Shown one piece after another: positions 44,877 through 54,128 of a DNA stretch of 64,000 nucleotides. This stretch comes from an uncultured Geobacteraceae bacterium (GTDB taxonomy: Bacteria > Desulfobacterota > Desulfuromonadia > Geobacterales > Pseudopelobacteraceae). The stretch is from contig CAJAFV010000062.1 in the NCBI GenBank assembly GCA_903939115.1, forward strand, positions 1-64,000. The letters run 5' to 3'. The notes under the pieces were generated by a model. The model was not told the origin of the DNA. It made no database searches and saw only the letters and a program-made list of their open reading frames with translations. Numbering within the stretch: the stretch's first letter is position 1; every line of letters begins with the position of its first letter. The translations under genes and the position numbers were made by a program.

Positions 44877-46391
44877 ATGAGTAACATCGATTTAAAGACT
44901 CCACCAAAACGTGAGGATCGCCTTAACGCCTGTATCGCCCATGGCAGTACCATCTGCGAGATGGCGGCAGGAAAAGGGAAAAAATCGTGCCTGCAAAATG
45001 ACGGTGACCGGTCCTTTACGCAGGGTTCCATCTGCCTGCTGCTCCCGGCGCTGGCCATGCTTAACTCACTCCCGGACAATGTTGTCCTGATGCATGGCGC
45101 CATCGGCTGCGGCAGCTGCACCCATTCACAAAACGCCAATGTGCGCTTCGGTACCACTCAGCGCCAGGGAAAGGCCAGAGATGCGGTCTGGATTTCCACC
45201 GCCATGAATGAATCTGATGTCATTTCCGGCGGCGAAGACAAGTTGGAACTGGCTATCATCGAGGCTGACCGGCGCTACAAACCGTTCAGCATTACCGTGG
45301 TTTCCGGTTGCGTGCCGGGCATTATCGGTGACGATATCGATGGTGTCGTGCTGAAGGTCCAGCCGGAGGTGAATGCCCGCCTGCTGCCGATTCACTGCGA
45401 AGGATTCAAAACAAAAATATGGGCCACAGCCTACGATGCTGTGTACCACGGTATCGGCCGTACCCTGCTGCGTGAGGGGGAACAACCGGCAACCGCCGAT
45501 GGTCTGGCGCCATTCAAGGGGCTGGAGCGGCTGCCGAATACGGTCAATCTGATGAATGTTTCTTCAATGGGGCAAATTGACGAACAGGAACTGGAACGAT
45601 TGTTGAAGCTGCTCGGACTGGAAGTTAATATCTTCCCGGTCTTTGCCCACCCCGAAAGCATGGTAAAGGCAACTCAGGCGGCACTTTCCATCAGCACCTG
45701 TCCGACGCATGACGATTATTTCCTTTCGTATCTTGAAGAGCGTTTCGGTGTGCCATCTCTTATTCAGCATATGCCGATCGGTATCGAAAATACCGGTCTC
45801 TGGCTGCGGGATGTGGCGGCTCACTTCGGACTTGAGGAGAAAGCCGAACAGATAATCGCCCAGGAGGAAAAGGAGTTATCTGAAGCCCTGAGCGGCTTCA
45901 GGCCACTTTTCGCCGGGAAAAAGGTGTTCATCAGCGCCGGAGAATTCCGTGCTCTGGCAACTGCCCGCCTTCTGGAGGAGCTGGGATTTCAAATGTCAGG
46001 CATCCGGTCTTTCCACCACGACAAGTTTGCCGAAGTGGAATATGAAAAGCTGGCCAAATCAAGTACGGAAGACTACGTCATTGATATTGCCGACGTGCAG
46101 CCCTTTGAGGAGGCAAACCTGCTGCGACGACTCAAACCGGATCTCTTTCTGGGGCATGCAAACGGCAACGGCACCGCTGCCAAGCTCGGTATCCCGACCC
46201 ATGCCATCTACCACACCGCGCTCTCCTATATCGGCTATAAAGGCGCGTTCGAGCTTGCCCGCCGCCTGCAGCGCCAGTTGCGAAATCCTTCCTATAACCG
46301 CAAGCTGGCCGAGAATGTGAGACTTCCGTACCGGGACGAGTGGTACGGTGACAGTCCCTTTACCTATATAACCAAAGGAGCAACAGCATGA
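44877..46391 (+). CDS. Nitrogenase-like alpha subunit (NifD/NifE-like), pair B
   Basis: A 504-residue nitrogenase component 1 protein. P-cluster-type cysteines are C53, C78 (GAIGCGSC) and C145 (SGCVPGIIGDD). C275 (STCPTHDDYFLSYLEERFG) matches the cofactor cysteine. The cofactor histidine is missing: the block reads SYIGYKGAFELARRL, with K455 where NifD has His442. So pair B is either a scaffold like NifE or an enzyme with altered cofactor binding. It lies at the end of a transporter operon behind leader E9 and overlaps its nifK-like partner by four bases. Confidence 0.85.
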   Translation: MSNIDLKTPPKREDRLNACIAHGSTICEMAAGKGKKSCLQNDGDRSFTQGSICLLLPALAMLNSLPDNVVLMHGAIGCGSCTHSQNANVRFGTTQRQGKARDAVWISTAMNESDVISGGEDKLELAIIEADRRYKPFSITVVSGCVPGIIGDDIDGVVLKVQPEVNARLLPIHCEGFKTKIWATAYDAVYHGIGRTLLREGEQPATADGLAPFKGLERLPNTVNLMNVSSMGQIDEQELERLLKLLGLEVNIFPVFAHPESMVKATQAALSISTCPTHDDYFLSYLEERFGVPSLIQHMPIGIENTGLWLRDVAAHFGLEEKAEQIIAQEEKELSEALSGFRPLFAGKKVFISAGEFRALATARLLEELGFQMSGIRSFHHDKFAEVEYEKLAKSSTEDYVIDIADVQPFEEANLLRRLKPDLFLGHANGNGTAAKLGIPTHAIYHTALSYIGYKGAFELARRLQRQLRNPSYNRKLAENVRLPYRDEWYGDSPFTYITKGATA

Positions 46392-47731
46392 GCGATAATT
46401 TCATTGAGCGGGCCCGTTACACCTGCGCTCAGGGTGGCGCCGCCGCAACAGTGACGGCCCTTCCCGGTGGTATTCCAATTCTCCATTCCCCTTCAGGATG
46501 CGCCGGAAACTTTGCCTGGTCCCAGAACGGTGGATCAGCTCTTCAGGTCGGCGGCTATTGCGGTACTCTTGCCATGCCAAGCTCGAACATCCAGGAGAGA
46601 GATGTCGTTTTCGGCGGTGACAGCAGGTTGCGTGAGCAGATTGAAAACACCCTTAAAGTCATGGATGGCAGTATTTATGCGGTGCTGACCAGCTGCGTCA
46701 CCGAAATTATCGGTGATGACATCAAGAGTATCGTCGCCGATTTCAAAAATCAGGGTGTCCCGATCATCGGTGCGGAAACCGGCGGCTTCAAAGGGAATTC
46801 CTATCGTGGCTACGATCTCGTACTGCAGTCACTCTTCCGGGATTTTCTGGAGCGCGGCGTTGTCAAAAAGAAAAAACAGGTTAATCTGTGGGGCATCATC
46901 CCCTCATACGACCCGTTCTGGCGCGGCAATCTGGAAGAGGTACGCCGCCTCCTGGAACTGCTGGGCCTTGAGGTTAACTCTTTCTTTCTGACCGATGACA
47001 CAATTGAGGGGATTCGTCAGGCCGGTTCTGCATCTCTGAATATTGTCATCTCCCATACCTATGGTCTCGAAGCTGCAGCCCTGTTCGAGGAAATTCATGG
47101 TACGCCGTTCATCAGTCTGCCGCTTCCAATAGGTGCAAGCGCTACGGAGTCCTTTCTGCGCGCGGTGAGTAAAGCGGCAAAAGTCTCCTCTGCCCGAACT
47201 GAAACCGTCATCAGCACAGAAAAAAAACGCTACTTCCGTTACCTTGAACCACTCACCGACTGTATTACCGACCTGGACCTGCAGCGCTATGCTGTCGTGG
47301 TCGGCGATGCCAACAATGCTACGGCGGTGACTAAATTTCTGGCCGATGATCTGGGGTGGCTTCCGGAACTTGCGGTCTGCACCGACGTCCTGCAGGAGCA
47401 TGAGCAGGAGCGCTTGCAGGAACAGTTGAAACATCTTGAATCCCGCTATCCGGTTTCACTTGTGTTTGAAACGGACAGCAGTCAGGTCCGGGGACATCTG
47501 CAAAAAAAATGGCCGGTTACCGGCAGCGGCAAATATCAAAATGTCTTTGGGCCGGCTTTTGTCATCGGCAGCTCTTTGGATCGTGAACTGGCGCTTGAAA
47601 TCGGCGCCCCCCATCTCTCGGTCAGTTTCCCTGTAGCTAACCGGGCTATTCTCGACCGTGGTTATACCGGATTCAGGGGTGGATTACGGCTGATCGAAGA
47701 TCTGCTTGGCGCGGTTGTGGCCGGGCGATAA
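46388..47731 (+). CDS. Nitrogenase-like beta subunit (NifK/NifN-like), pair B
   Basis: A 447-residue partner of the preceding protein. All three P-cluster-type cysteines are present: C13 (RYTCAQGG), C38 (SPSGCAGN) and C103 (TSCVTEIIGDD). NifN keeps only part of this set, so pair B looks able to hold a P-type cluster and may be a second enzyme, not a plain scaffold. Short N-terminus, as in pair A. Confidence 0.85.
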   Translation: MSDNFIERARYTCAQGGAAATVTALPGGIPILHSPSGCAGNFAWSQNGGSALQVGGYCGTLAMPSSNIQERDVVFGGDSRLREQIENTLKVMDGSIYAVLTSCVTEIIGDDIKSIVADFKNQGVPIIGAETGGFKGNSYRGYDLVLQSLFRDFLERGVVKKKKQVNLWGIIPSYDPFWRGNLEEVRRLLELLGLEVNSFFLTDDTIEGIRQAGSASLNIVISHTYGLEAAALFEEIHGTPFISLPLPIGASATESFLRAVSKAAKVSSARTETVISTEKKRYFRYLEPLTDCITDLDLQRYAVVVGDANNATAVTKFLADDLGWLPELAVCTDVLQEHEQERLQEQLKHLESRYPVSLVFETDSSQVRGHLQKKWPVTGSGKYQNVFGPAFVIGSSLDRELALEIGAPHLSVSFPVANRAILDRGYTGFRGGLRLIEDLLGAVVAGR

Positions 47732-47762
47732 CTACCGAAAAGCAACAATCAGTGTCAAAAAA

Positions 47763-47848
47763 CTATTAAAATTATAGATAATATAAAGTGTAAGTACCTG
47801 TTTTTAATGCTTTTTTTTATTGACAAGCATATTGCTTGGGTCTATTCA
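47763..47848 (+). promoter_or_regulatory. Probable Rrf2 operator and promoter of the encapsulin operon
   Basis: The dyad CTATTAAAATTATAG lies at 47763-47777. TTGACA at 47820-47825, a 17-base spacer and TATTCA at 47843-47848 form a promoter. This operon has no leader RNA copy, so it may be under the probable Rrf2 site alone. Confidence 0.55.
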
Positions 47849-47912
47849 TGACGATACATATCGTACCAATATTTTAACCGAGCAAGAATAATCTCACAAA
47901 GAGGGAACAGCC

Positions 47913-49370
47913 ATGTCAGAGAGTTTATTGCAGAGAAGTGTCACTACGGCGGTAGCCAGGAACCTGGCAAGTACCACCAAGACCAACCCGAAAATGATGT
48001 CCATCACACCGCGGTTGTTGCTGAGTCTGCTGCCGTGGGTGCAGGTGACTGGCGGAACCTATCGGGTTAACCGGACCAAGGTGGAACTTTCACGGGCAGA
48101 ACGTATCGAGGTGGATCTTGACGGGGGTGTCGCAACGTTTACCCCGGAGGCGCTCCGCAGCGTGCCGCTCTTTTCGCGTCTTCCCGACTCGATTGTCAAC
48201 CGGATGGCGAGCCACTTCAAGACAGAGCTGGTCGCTCTGGGAAACAACCTGATCATTGAAGGTGCAGAAGAGAACAAATTTTTTGTGATCGCCCAGGGAC
48301 AGGTTGAGGTGCTGAGCAAAGGGGCGCACGGCAGCGACCTGAGAATTGCACTGTTAACTGATGGTGAGTATTTCGGTGAAATCGAACTCCTTACCAACCG
48401 GATATCCGATGTGACAGTCCGGACCATTACGCCCTGCACGCTGCTGACGTTGACCCGTGGCGACCTGGACATCATTCTGGCAGAGATCCCCAACCTGCAG
48501 GATGAATTCAAAAGAGTCGTGGACGCTCATCTGGAACTTCTTACGACGGTCAATAAATATGGTGAACGGAATATCGACCTGGTCTCAGGCTTTGCCGAGA
48601 ATGTTGAAATTCCGGAGACCTTTGTTGATTATTCAGCCGAGCCGCGTGAATACTCACTCTCCGCTGTTCAAACCGTGGTCCGGGTCCATACCCGGGTTTC
48701 CGATCTGTTCAACGGCCCGTATGATCAGCTTGAAGAGCAGATGCGGCTCACCATCGAAGGGATCAAGGAGCGGCAGGAGTGGGAACTGATCAACAACAAG
48801 AAGTTCGGCCTGCTGCATTCGGCATCACCGGGCTTCCGCATCAGTACCCGCTACGGAGGACCGACTCCGGATGACATGGATGAACTCCTTGCACTGGTCT
48901 GGAAAAAACCGTCATTTTTTCTGGCTCATCCCAAGGCGATTGCCGCCTTTGGCCGTGAGTGCACCTGGCGCGGTACCCCGCCCCCAACGCTCAACGTGTT
49001 CGGCACCCCGGTCATCACCTGGCGCGGTGTCCCGATTATCCCCTGCGACAAGCTCGACATCAAGAGTCGCTATAATTCGCACAACTGGCTTGGAACCACC
49101 AGTATCCTGCTGGTTCGGATCGGGGAAGCCGACCAGGGTGTTGTCGGTCTTCACCAGACCGGTATTCCGGGTGAAATCCTGCCGAGCCTTTCTGCCCGTT
49201 TCATGGGTACCGATAACCTCGGTGTTTCATCGTACCTACTGTCGCTCTACTCTTCATGCGCGGTTCTTACCGATGATGCCATTGGTATTCTGGAGAACGT
49301 TGAAGTCAATTACTACCACGATTACGCTCATCGCGAACGGGGCGGTTTTAATCACGGACTCGGAATTTAA
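47913..49370 (+). CDS. Family 2 encapsulin shell protein with cNMP-binding-like domain, copy 1
   Basis: A 485-residue capsid-like (HK97-fold) shell protein. After an N-terminal arm (residues 1-80), a cyclic-nucleotide-binding-like domain spans about 84-200 (VIAQGQVEVLSKG, DGEYFGEIELLTNR). The rest is the shell fold (FVDYSAEPREYSL, ERQEWELIN, FFLAHPKAIAAF, GIPGEILPSLSARF). It assembles a protein nanocompartment. Known family 2 shells with a cNMP domain (2B) are mostly linked to terpene enzymes, and those with cysteine desulfurase lack it (2A); this is from memory. Here the cNMP-type shell is beside cysteine desulfurase. AGAGGGA precedes the ATG. Confidence 0.92.
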   Translation: MSESLLQRSVTTAVARNLASTTKTNPKMMSITPRLLLSLLPWVQVTGGTYRVNRTKVELSRAERIEVDLDGGVATFTPEALRSVPLFSRLPDSIVNRMASHFKTELVALGNNLIIEGAEENKFFVIAQGQVEVLSKGAHGSDLRIALLTDGEYFGEIELLTNRISDVTVRTITPCTLLTLTRGDLDIILAEIPNLQDEFKRVVDAHLELLTTVNKYGERNIDLVSGFAENVEIPETFVDYSAEPREYSLSAVQTVVRVHTRVSDLFNGPYDQLEEQMRLTIEGIKERQEWELINNKKFGLLHSASPGFRISTRYGGPTPDDMDELLALVWKKPSFFLAHPKAIAAFGRECTWRGTPPPTLNVFGTPVITWRGVPIIPCDKLDIKSRYNSHNWLGTTSILLVRIGEADQGVVGLHQTGIPGEILPSLSARFMGTDNLGVSSYLLSLYSSCAVLTDDAIGILENVEVNYYHDYAHRERGGFNHGLGI

Positions 49371-49421
49371 TCTATCAAAGGTGGTTACTGAGATTCAGGC
49401 CGCCAGGAAAAGGAGAGCAAC

Positions 49422-50864
49422 ATGTCAGAGAATAATCTTCTTCAAAGAAGTGTGACAACCGCAGTCGCCAGAAATCTGGCCACAACAACCAAAACCAGTC
49501 CGAAGATGATGTCGATTACCCCCCGTTGGCTGCTGAGCATGCTGCCATGGGTGCAGGTGAACGGTGGTACCTATCGTGTTAACAGAACCAAGGTAGAACT
49601 TTCGAAAGCGGAGCGGGTCGAAATCGATCTGGCAGGCGGCAAAGCTTCATTTTCACCGGAAGCCCTCAGAAGTGTCCCGGTATTTTCGCGGCTCCCCGAT
49701 GCCTTGATCACCCGCATGGCTGAAAAATTCAAGACTGAACAGGTCTCTCTTGGCAATAATCTTGTGGTAGAAGGTGCAGAAGAAAACAAATTCTTCATAA
49801 TCGCTCAAGGGCAGGTTGAAGTATTGAGCAAGGGCGCCCACGGCAGTGACCTGCGCATTGCACTTCTGACCGAAGGTGAGTATTTCGGCGAAATCGAACT
49901 GGTTACCAACCGCACCTCTGACGTAACCGCCCGTACCATTACCCCCTGCATACTGTTGACCCTGTCGCGTAAAGAGTTGGATAGCATTCTCAAGAAAACC
50001 CCCAGTCTGAATGATGATTTCAAAAAAGTTACTGAGGAACATCTCGAACTGCTCACCACGGTCAACAAATACGGCGAGCGCAATATCGACCTGGTTTCCG
50101 GTTTTGCCGAAAATATTGAAATTCCGGAGACGTTTGTCGATTATTCGGCCGCACCGCGTGAATACAATCTCTCCTCAGTACAGACGGTAGTTCGCGTTCA
50201 CACCCGCGTTTCCGACCTTTTTAACGGTCCCTACGATCAGCTTGAAGAGCAGATGCGGCTCACCATCGAGGGGATCAAGGAGCGTCAGGAGTGGGAACTG
50301 ATCAACAGCACCAAGTTCGGTCTGCTCCATTCAGCGGATCCGTCCATGCGTATCAGTACCCGTTACGGCACGCCGACACCTGATGATCTCGATGAACTGC
50401 TGGCTCTGGTCTGGAAAAAACCGGCTTTCTTCCTGGCCCATCCGAAAGCGATCGCCGCATTTGCCCGCGAATGCACCTGGCGTGGTGTGCCGCCGGCAAC
50501 CGCCAATCTGTTCGGCACTGAAGTCATCACCTGGCGCGGTGTACCGCTGATTCCGTGCGACAAGCTCGAGATCAAGAGCCGCTTCCACTCGAACCAGTGG
50601 CTCGGTACGACCAGCATTGTACTGGTACGGGTTGGTGAGGCTGATCAGGGTGTTGTCGGTCTGCATCAGGTCGGTATCCCGGGCGAGATTCTGCCCAGTC
50701 TCTCCGCACGTCTCATGAAGACGGACAACCTGGGTGTTGCTTCTTACCTGCTCTCACTTTACTTCTCTCTTGCCGTATTGACTGACGACGCGCTGGCAAT
50801 TCTTGAAAACGTTGAAGTCGGTTTCTACCACGACTATGAGCATCGGAAAGCCAAAGTTAAGTAA
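49422..50864 (+). CDS. Family 2 encapsulin shell protein with cNMP-binding-like domain, copy 2
   Basis: A 480-residue paralogue of the preceding protein, closely similar throughout, 51 bases downstream. The same N-terminal arm (LLQRSVTTAVARNL), cNMP-like domain and shell fold are kept. Two adjacent shell genes suggest a mixed (two-component) shell. The C-terminus is shorter (DYEHRKAKVK), without the glycine-rich tail of copy 1 (RERGGFNHGLGI). The cysteine desulfurase gene starts 14 bases later. Confidence 0.92.
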   Translation: MSENNLLQRSVTTAVARNLATTTKTSPKMMSITPRWLLSMLPWVQVNGGTYRVNRTKVELSKAERVEIDLAGGKASFSPEALRSVPVFSRLPDALITRMAEKFKTEQVSLGNNLVVEGAEENKFFIIAQGQVEVLSKGAHGSDLRIALLTEGEYFGEIELVTNRTSDVTARTITPCILLTLSRKELDSILKKTPSLNDDFKKVTEEHLELLTTVNKYGERNIDLVSGFAENIEIPETFVDYSAAPREYNLSSVQTVVRVHTRVSDLFNGPYDQLEEQMRLTIEGIKERQEWELINSTKFGLLHSADPSMRISTRYGTPTPDDLDELLALVWKKPAFFLAHPKAIAAFARECTWRGVPPATANLFGTEVITWRGVPLIPCDKLEIKSRFHSNQWLGTTSIVLVRVGEADQGVVGLHQVGIPGEILPSLSARLMKTDNLGVASYLLSLYFSLAVLTDDALAILENVEVGFYHDYEHRKAKVK

Positions 50865-50878
50865 CCAAGGGGATACGT

Positions 50879-52789
50879 ATGAACGATATCACACCAGATA
50901 TGGTCGCAGCCGTGGCATCACGGCTCTATAACGAAATACCGGGGGCAAATCTGGTTCCGAAAACGGAATCGGAACTCTCCCGCGGTATTCCCGACATCGG
51001 GAGCCTTCCGGGAGTGCCGACTCAGTTCACCTCTGGAAACCTCACTTCGCCTGCATCACCCGAAGGGTGGAGCAGCATACCCGGAGCACCTGCTCTGACT
51101 CCAAACCTGGATGGCATTCGGGCACAATTGGCTGGAACTTCGTCACCAGATGGTTTCGGTCTACCGGGCGTCTCCGGCCTGAGCCCTTCCTGGCCCGGTT
51201 CAACCGGCGGGGCAGGGTCCAGCGCCGAAAGCTTCAGCATCCCCGGCGCTGGCGGGTTAGGCTCACATGGTCACAGTGCCCCGAACCCCAAGGCGGTTCC
51301 TTCCGATACGACCGGTGTTCCGGGACTCTCCGGGATATCCCCCTCCTGGCCCGGGATTCCCGGGGAAACGCCGACAACAGCGGGGAGCTTTTCAACTCCG
51401 GGTGGCGTCACCAATTCACCCGATGGACTGAAAGCGTTTGTGCAGCAGGTTCGTTCCGGTCACCTCCGCAATGAGGACGGCACCTGCCGGACCGGGCACG
51501 ACCCTGAGATTCTGCAGCGGATGTTTGCCGGTAACGGCGTCAAAGGCGCCAAAGGAGACAGCGGCACCGGTCCCCGGCCGCTCGATATACCGGCGATCAG
51601 AAAAGATTTTCCGGTTCTGCAGCAGAAGGTGCATGGCAAGCAGCTTGCCTGGATGGATAACGGCGCCACGACCCAGAAGCCGCAGAGTGTTATTGATGCC
51701 ATCTCCCGTTTTTATGAAAATGACAACTCCAATATTCATCGTGGTGCACATACGTTAGCTGCCCGTGCTACCGATGCCTTTGAACTGGCCCGGCAGAAAG
51801 TGCAGACGTTCCTCGGAGCATCTTCAAGTAAAGATATCGTCTTTGTCCGGGGAACTACCGAAGGGGTAAATTTTGTCGCCCAAACCTACGGGCGCAAATT
51901 CCTCCAGCCGGGCGATGAAATTATTCTCTCTACGCTAGAACACCACGCCAACATCGTTCCCTGGCAGATGATTGCCAAGGAGAAAGGGGCCGTCATCCGG
52001 GTGATCCCGGTAAATGATCGTGGTGAGGTCATGCTGGAGGCGTACGAAGCGCTGCTCGGACCACGCACCAAACTTGTTGCCATTACCCAGGCATCGAACA
52101 GCCTCGGCACCATCTTGCCGGTTGCCGAAATGACCCATGCCGCCAAACGCTATAATGCCCGCGTGCTGATTGACGGGGCCCAGTCTGTGTCACATATGCC
52201 GGTGAACATGCAGGAGATCGGCTGCGACTTCTTTGTTTTTTCTGGACACAAGATATTTGCACCAACCGGGATCGGTGCGGTCTATGTCAACGAGCAGCTT
52301 CACGAAATTCTGCCGCCGTGGCATGGTGGCGGTAACATGATCAAGAATGTAACTTTTGAAGAGACTACCTATAACGAGGCCCCGGCAAAATTTGAGGCGG
52401 GCACCCCCAATATTGCCGATTGCGTCGGTCTTGGCGCGGCTCTCGACTACGTCAACCGTCTCGGGTTGGTCAATACCGGTAAATATGAGCATGAATTACT
52501 GGTCTATGCAACGGAGCAGTTGTCACGGATCAATGGCGTGCGTCTGCTAGGCAATCCCCGGGAAAAGGTTGCCGTTATTTCGATGGTAATCAAGGATTAC
52601 AAGACCGGAGAAGTCGGACGATTGCTCGATCAGGAAGGTATTGCCGTTCGGGATGGCCATCACTGCGCACAACCCTCACTGCGCCGCTTTGGCGTTGAAT
52701 CATCGGTGCGCCCCTCATTCGCATTCTACAATACCTTTGACGAAATCGATCGTTTGGTGGATGCTGTGAAGCGGATAGCCAAAAACTAG
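50879..52789 (+). CDS. SufS-type cysteine desulfurase with long cargo-loading N-terminus
   Basis: A 636-residue protein. Residues from about 234 on are a PLP cysteine desulfurase of the SufS group: SGHK holds the PLP lysine, and C596 in RDGHHCAQPSLRRF is the persulfide cysteine. The first 235 residues are low-complexity, rich in Pro, Gly and Ser, with repeats such as GLPGVSGLSPSWPGS (94-108) and GVPGLSGISPSWPGI (146-160). Such disordered extensions direct cargo into family 2 encapsulins. It takes sulfur from cysteine inside the compartment, possibly storing it as sulfane or elemental sulfur, as reported for similar systems. Confidence 0.94.
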   Translation: MNDITPDMVAAVASRLYNEIPGANLVPKTESELSRGIPDIGSLPGVPTQFTSGNLTSPASPEGWSSIPGAPALTPNLDGIRAQLAGTSSPDGFGLPGVSGLSPSWPGSTGGAGSSAESFSIPGAGGLGSHGHSAPNPKAVPSDTTGVPGLSGISPSWPGIPGETPTTAGSFSTPGGVTNSPDGLKAFVQQVRSGHLRNEDGTCRTGHDPEILQRMFAGNGVKGAKGDSGTGPRPLDIPAIRKDFPVLQQKVHGKQLAWMDNGATTQKPQSVIDAISRFYENDNSNIHRGAHTLAARATDAFELARQKVQTFLGASSSKDIVFVRGTTEGVNFVAQTYGRKFLQPGDEIILSTLEHHANIVPWQMIAKEKGAVIRVIPVNDRGEVMLEAYEALLGPRTKLVAITQASNSLGTILPVAEMTHAAKRYNARVLIDGAQSVSHMPVNMQEIGCDFFVFSGHKIFAPTGIGAVYVNEQLHEILPPWHGGGNMIKNVTFEETTYNEAPAKFEAGTPNIADCVGLGAALDYVNRLGLVNTGKYEHELLVYATEQLSRINGVRLLGNPREKVAVISMVIKDYKTGEVGRLLDQEGIAVRDGHHCAQPSLRRFGVESSVRPSFAFYNTFDEIDRLVDAVKRIAKN

Positions 52790-52817
52790 CCCTGGTAAAC
52801 AGGATAAGTGCGTTAAC

Positions 52818-52856
52818 GAAGTTATTTTCTGCATGAAAAGCGCAGAAAATAACTTC
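52818..52856 (+). repeat. Perfect 15-bp inverted repeat between the desulfurase and TusA genes
   Basis: GAAGTTATTTTCTGC and its exact complement at 52842-52856 flank a 9-base loop. No T-run follows, so it is not a clear terminator. It may stabilise or limit read-through from the encapsulin operon into the TusA gene. Confidence 0.75.
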
Positions 52857-52879
52857 TAGCTTACTAAAATGAGGTAAAT

Positions 52880-53104
52880 ATGAGCACGATAAAACTTGAT
52901 ATAACCAAAGACCGTTGCCCGATGACATTTGTCAAAGCGAAACTGCAGCTTGAGCAGATGGAAGATGGCGACATTCTTGAAATACTGCTCACAGAGGGCG
53001 AACCGTTGGACAAAGTGCCGAGAACATGCACTGAACAGGGTTTTCAGGTGTTGGAAATCACCCACGTCAAGGACACTATTCATAAAATAATTGTGAAAAA
53101 ATAG
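52880..53104 (+). CDS. TusA/SirA-family sulfur carrier protein
   Basis: A 74-residue protein of the TusA family. The CPxT-type motif [11 protein letters not shown] has C13 as the sulfur-carrying cysteine, and the strand [15 protein letters not shown] fits the fold. It would accept persulfide sulfur from the cysteine desulfurase or rhodanese and hand it on. It is followed 10 bases later by cysteine synthase 3. Confidence 0.9.
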   Translation: MSTIKLDITKDRCPMTFVKAKLQLEQMEDGDILEILLTEGEPLDKVPRTCTEQGFQVLEITHVKDTIHKIIVKK

Positions 53105-53114
53105 GAGAGAGCGC

Positions 53115-54068
53115 ATGTCACGCATCTACGCAGATAACTCACAATCTATCGGCAACACGCCGCTGGTGCAGCTCAACCATATTACCAAAGGAGCCAAAGC
53201 AACGGTTCTTGTTAAAGTTGAGGGAAGAAATCCGGCCTATTCGGTTAAGTGCCGCATCGGCGCCAATATGATCTGGGATGCCGAAGAGCGTGGCGTTCTC
53301 AAGCCGGGTGTGGAGATCATCGAGCCGACCAGTGGCAATACCGGTATCGCTCTGGCGTATGTCGCTGCCGCACGCGGTTACAAGCTGACGCTCACCATGC
53401 CCGAAACCATGAGTGTTGAGCGGCGCAGGTTGCTGGCAGCATTGGGGGCCAGCCTGATCCTTACTCCGGGTCCCGGAGGCATGAAGGCAGCTATTGATAA
53501 AGCTGAGGAAATCGCCGCTTCTGATCCAAAACGATGGTTCCTGCCGCAGCAGTTCAAGAACCCGGCTAATCCTGCCATTCATGAAAAGACCACCGGGCCG
53601 GAAATATGGAATGATACCGATGGTGCCATTGATGTTCTCGTGGCCGGTGTCGGCACCGGCGGCACCATCACCGGTGTATCGCGCTACATCAAGAACACCA
53701 AAGGGAAGAAAATTCTCACTGTTGCAGTAGAACCGCAGGAAAGCCCGATTATCACTCAGAAACTCGCCGGTCAGGAGCTTAAGCCGGGCCCGCACAAAAT
53801 CCAGGGGATTGGCGCCGGCTTTATTCCGGATACTCTCGACCTCTCAATAGTTGACCAGGTTGAGTTGGTGTCAAGCGATGAAGCGATTGAATTCGCCAGA
53901 AGATTGGCAAGGGAAGAAGGTCTTTTAGTGGGGATTTCTTGTGGAGCTGCAGTGGCTGTAGCAACACGGTTGGCCTTCAAGCCTGAGTTCGCCGGGAAGA
54001 CCATTGTCGCGATACTTCCAGACCTGGCGGAACGGTATCTCTCAACCGCGCTGTTCGAAGGGTACTGA
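53115..54068 (+). CDS. cysK: Cysteine synthase (O-acetylserine sulfhydrylase) 3
   Basis: A 317-residue paralogue of the enzyme at 7333, the same length and nearly the same sequence (PLP lysine K45 in [11 protein letters not shown]). GGAGAG precedes the ATG. It is likely co-transcribed with tusA. A duplicated cysK on the far side of the island suggests different control, not different chemistry. Confidence 0.95.
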   Translation: MSRIYADNSQSIGNTPLVQLNHITKGAKATVLVKVEGRNPAYSVKCRIGANMIWDAEERGVLKPGVEIIEPTSGNTGIALAYVAAARGYKLTLTMPETMSVERRRLLAALGASLILTPGPGGMKAAIDKAEEIAASDPKRWFLPQQFKNPANPAIHEKTTGPEIWNDTDGAIDVLVAGVGTGGTITGVSRYIKNTKGKKILTVAVEPQESPIITQKLAGQELKPGPHKIQGIGAGFIPDTLDLSIVDQVELVSSDEAIEFARRLAREEGLLVGISCGAAVAVATRLAFKPEFAGKTIVAILPDLAERYLSTALFEGY

Positions 54069-54097
54069 CGGAAATACAGCAGCTGAGTCTGTTTTTA

Positions 54098-54128
54098 GAA
54101 AGCCCTCCTGAACCGGGAGGGCTTTATT
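54098..54128. terminator. Bidirectional terminator
   Basis: AAAGCCCTCC TGAACC GGGAGGGCTTT forms a strong hairpin with A and T runs at its two sides. It lies between the convergent cysK 3 and the cache-domain gene, and its right arm reaches the stop codon of the latter (54124-54126). Confidence 0.85.
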
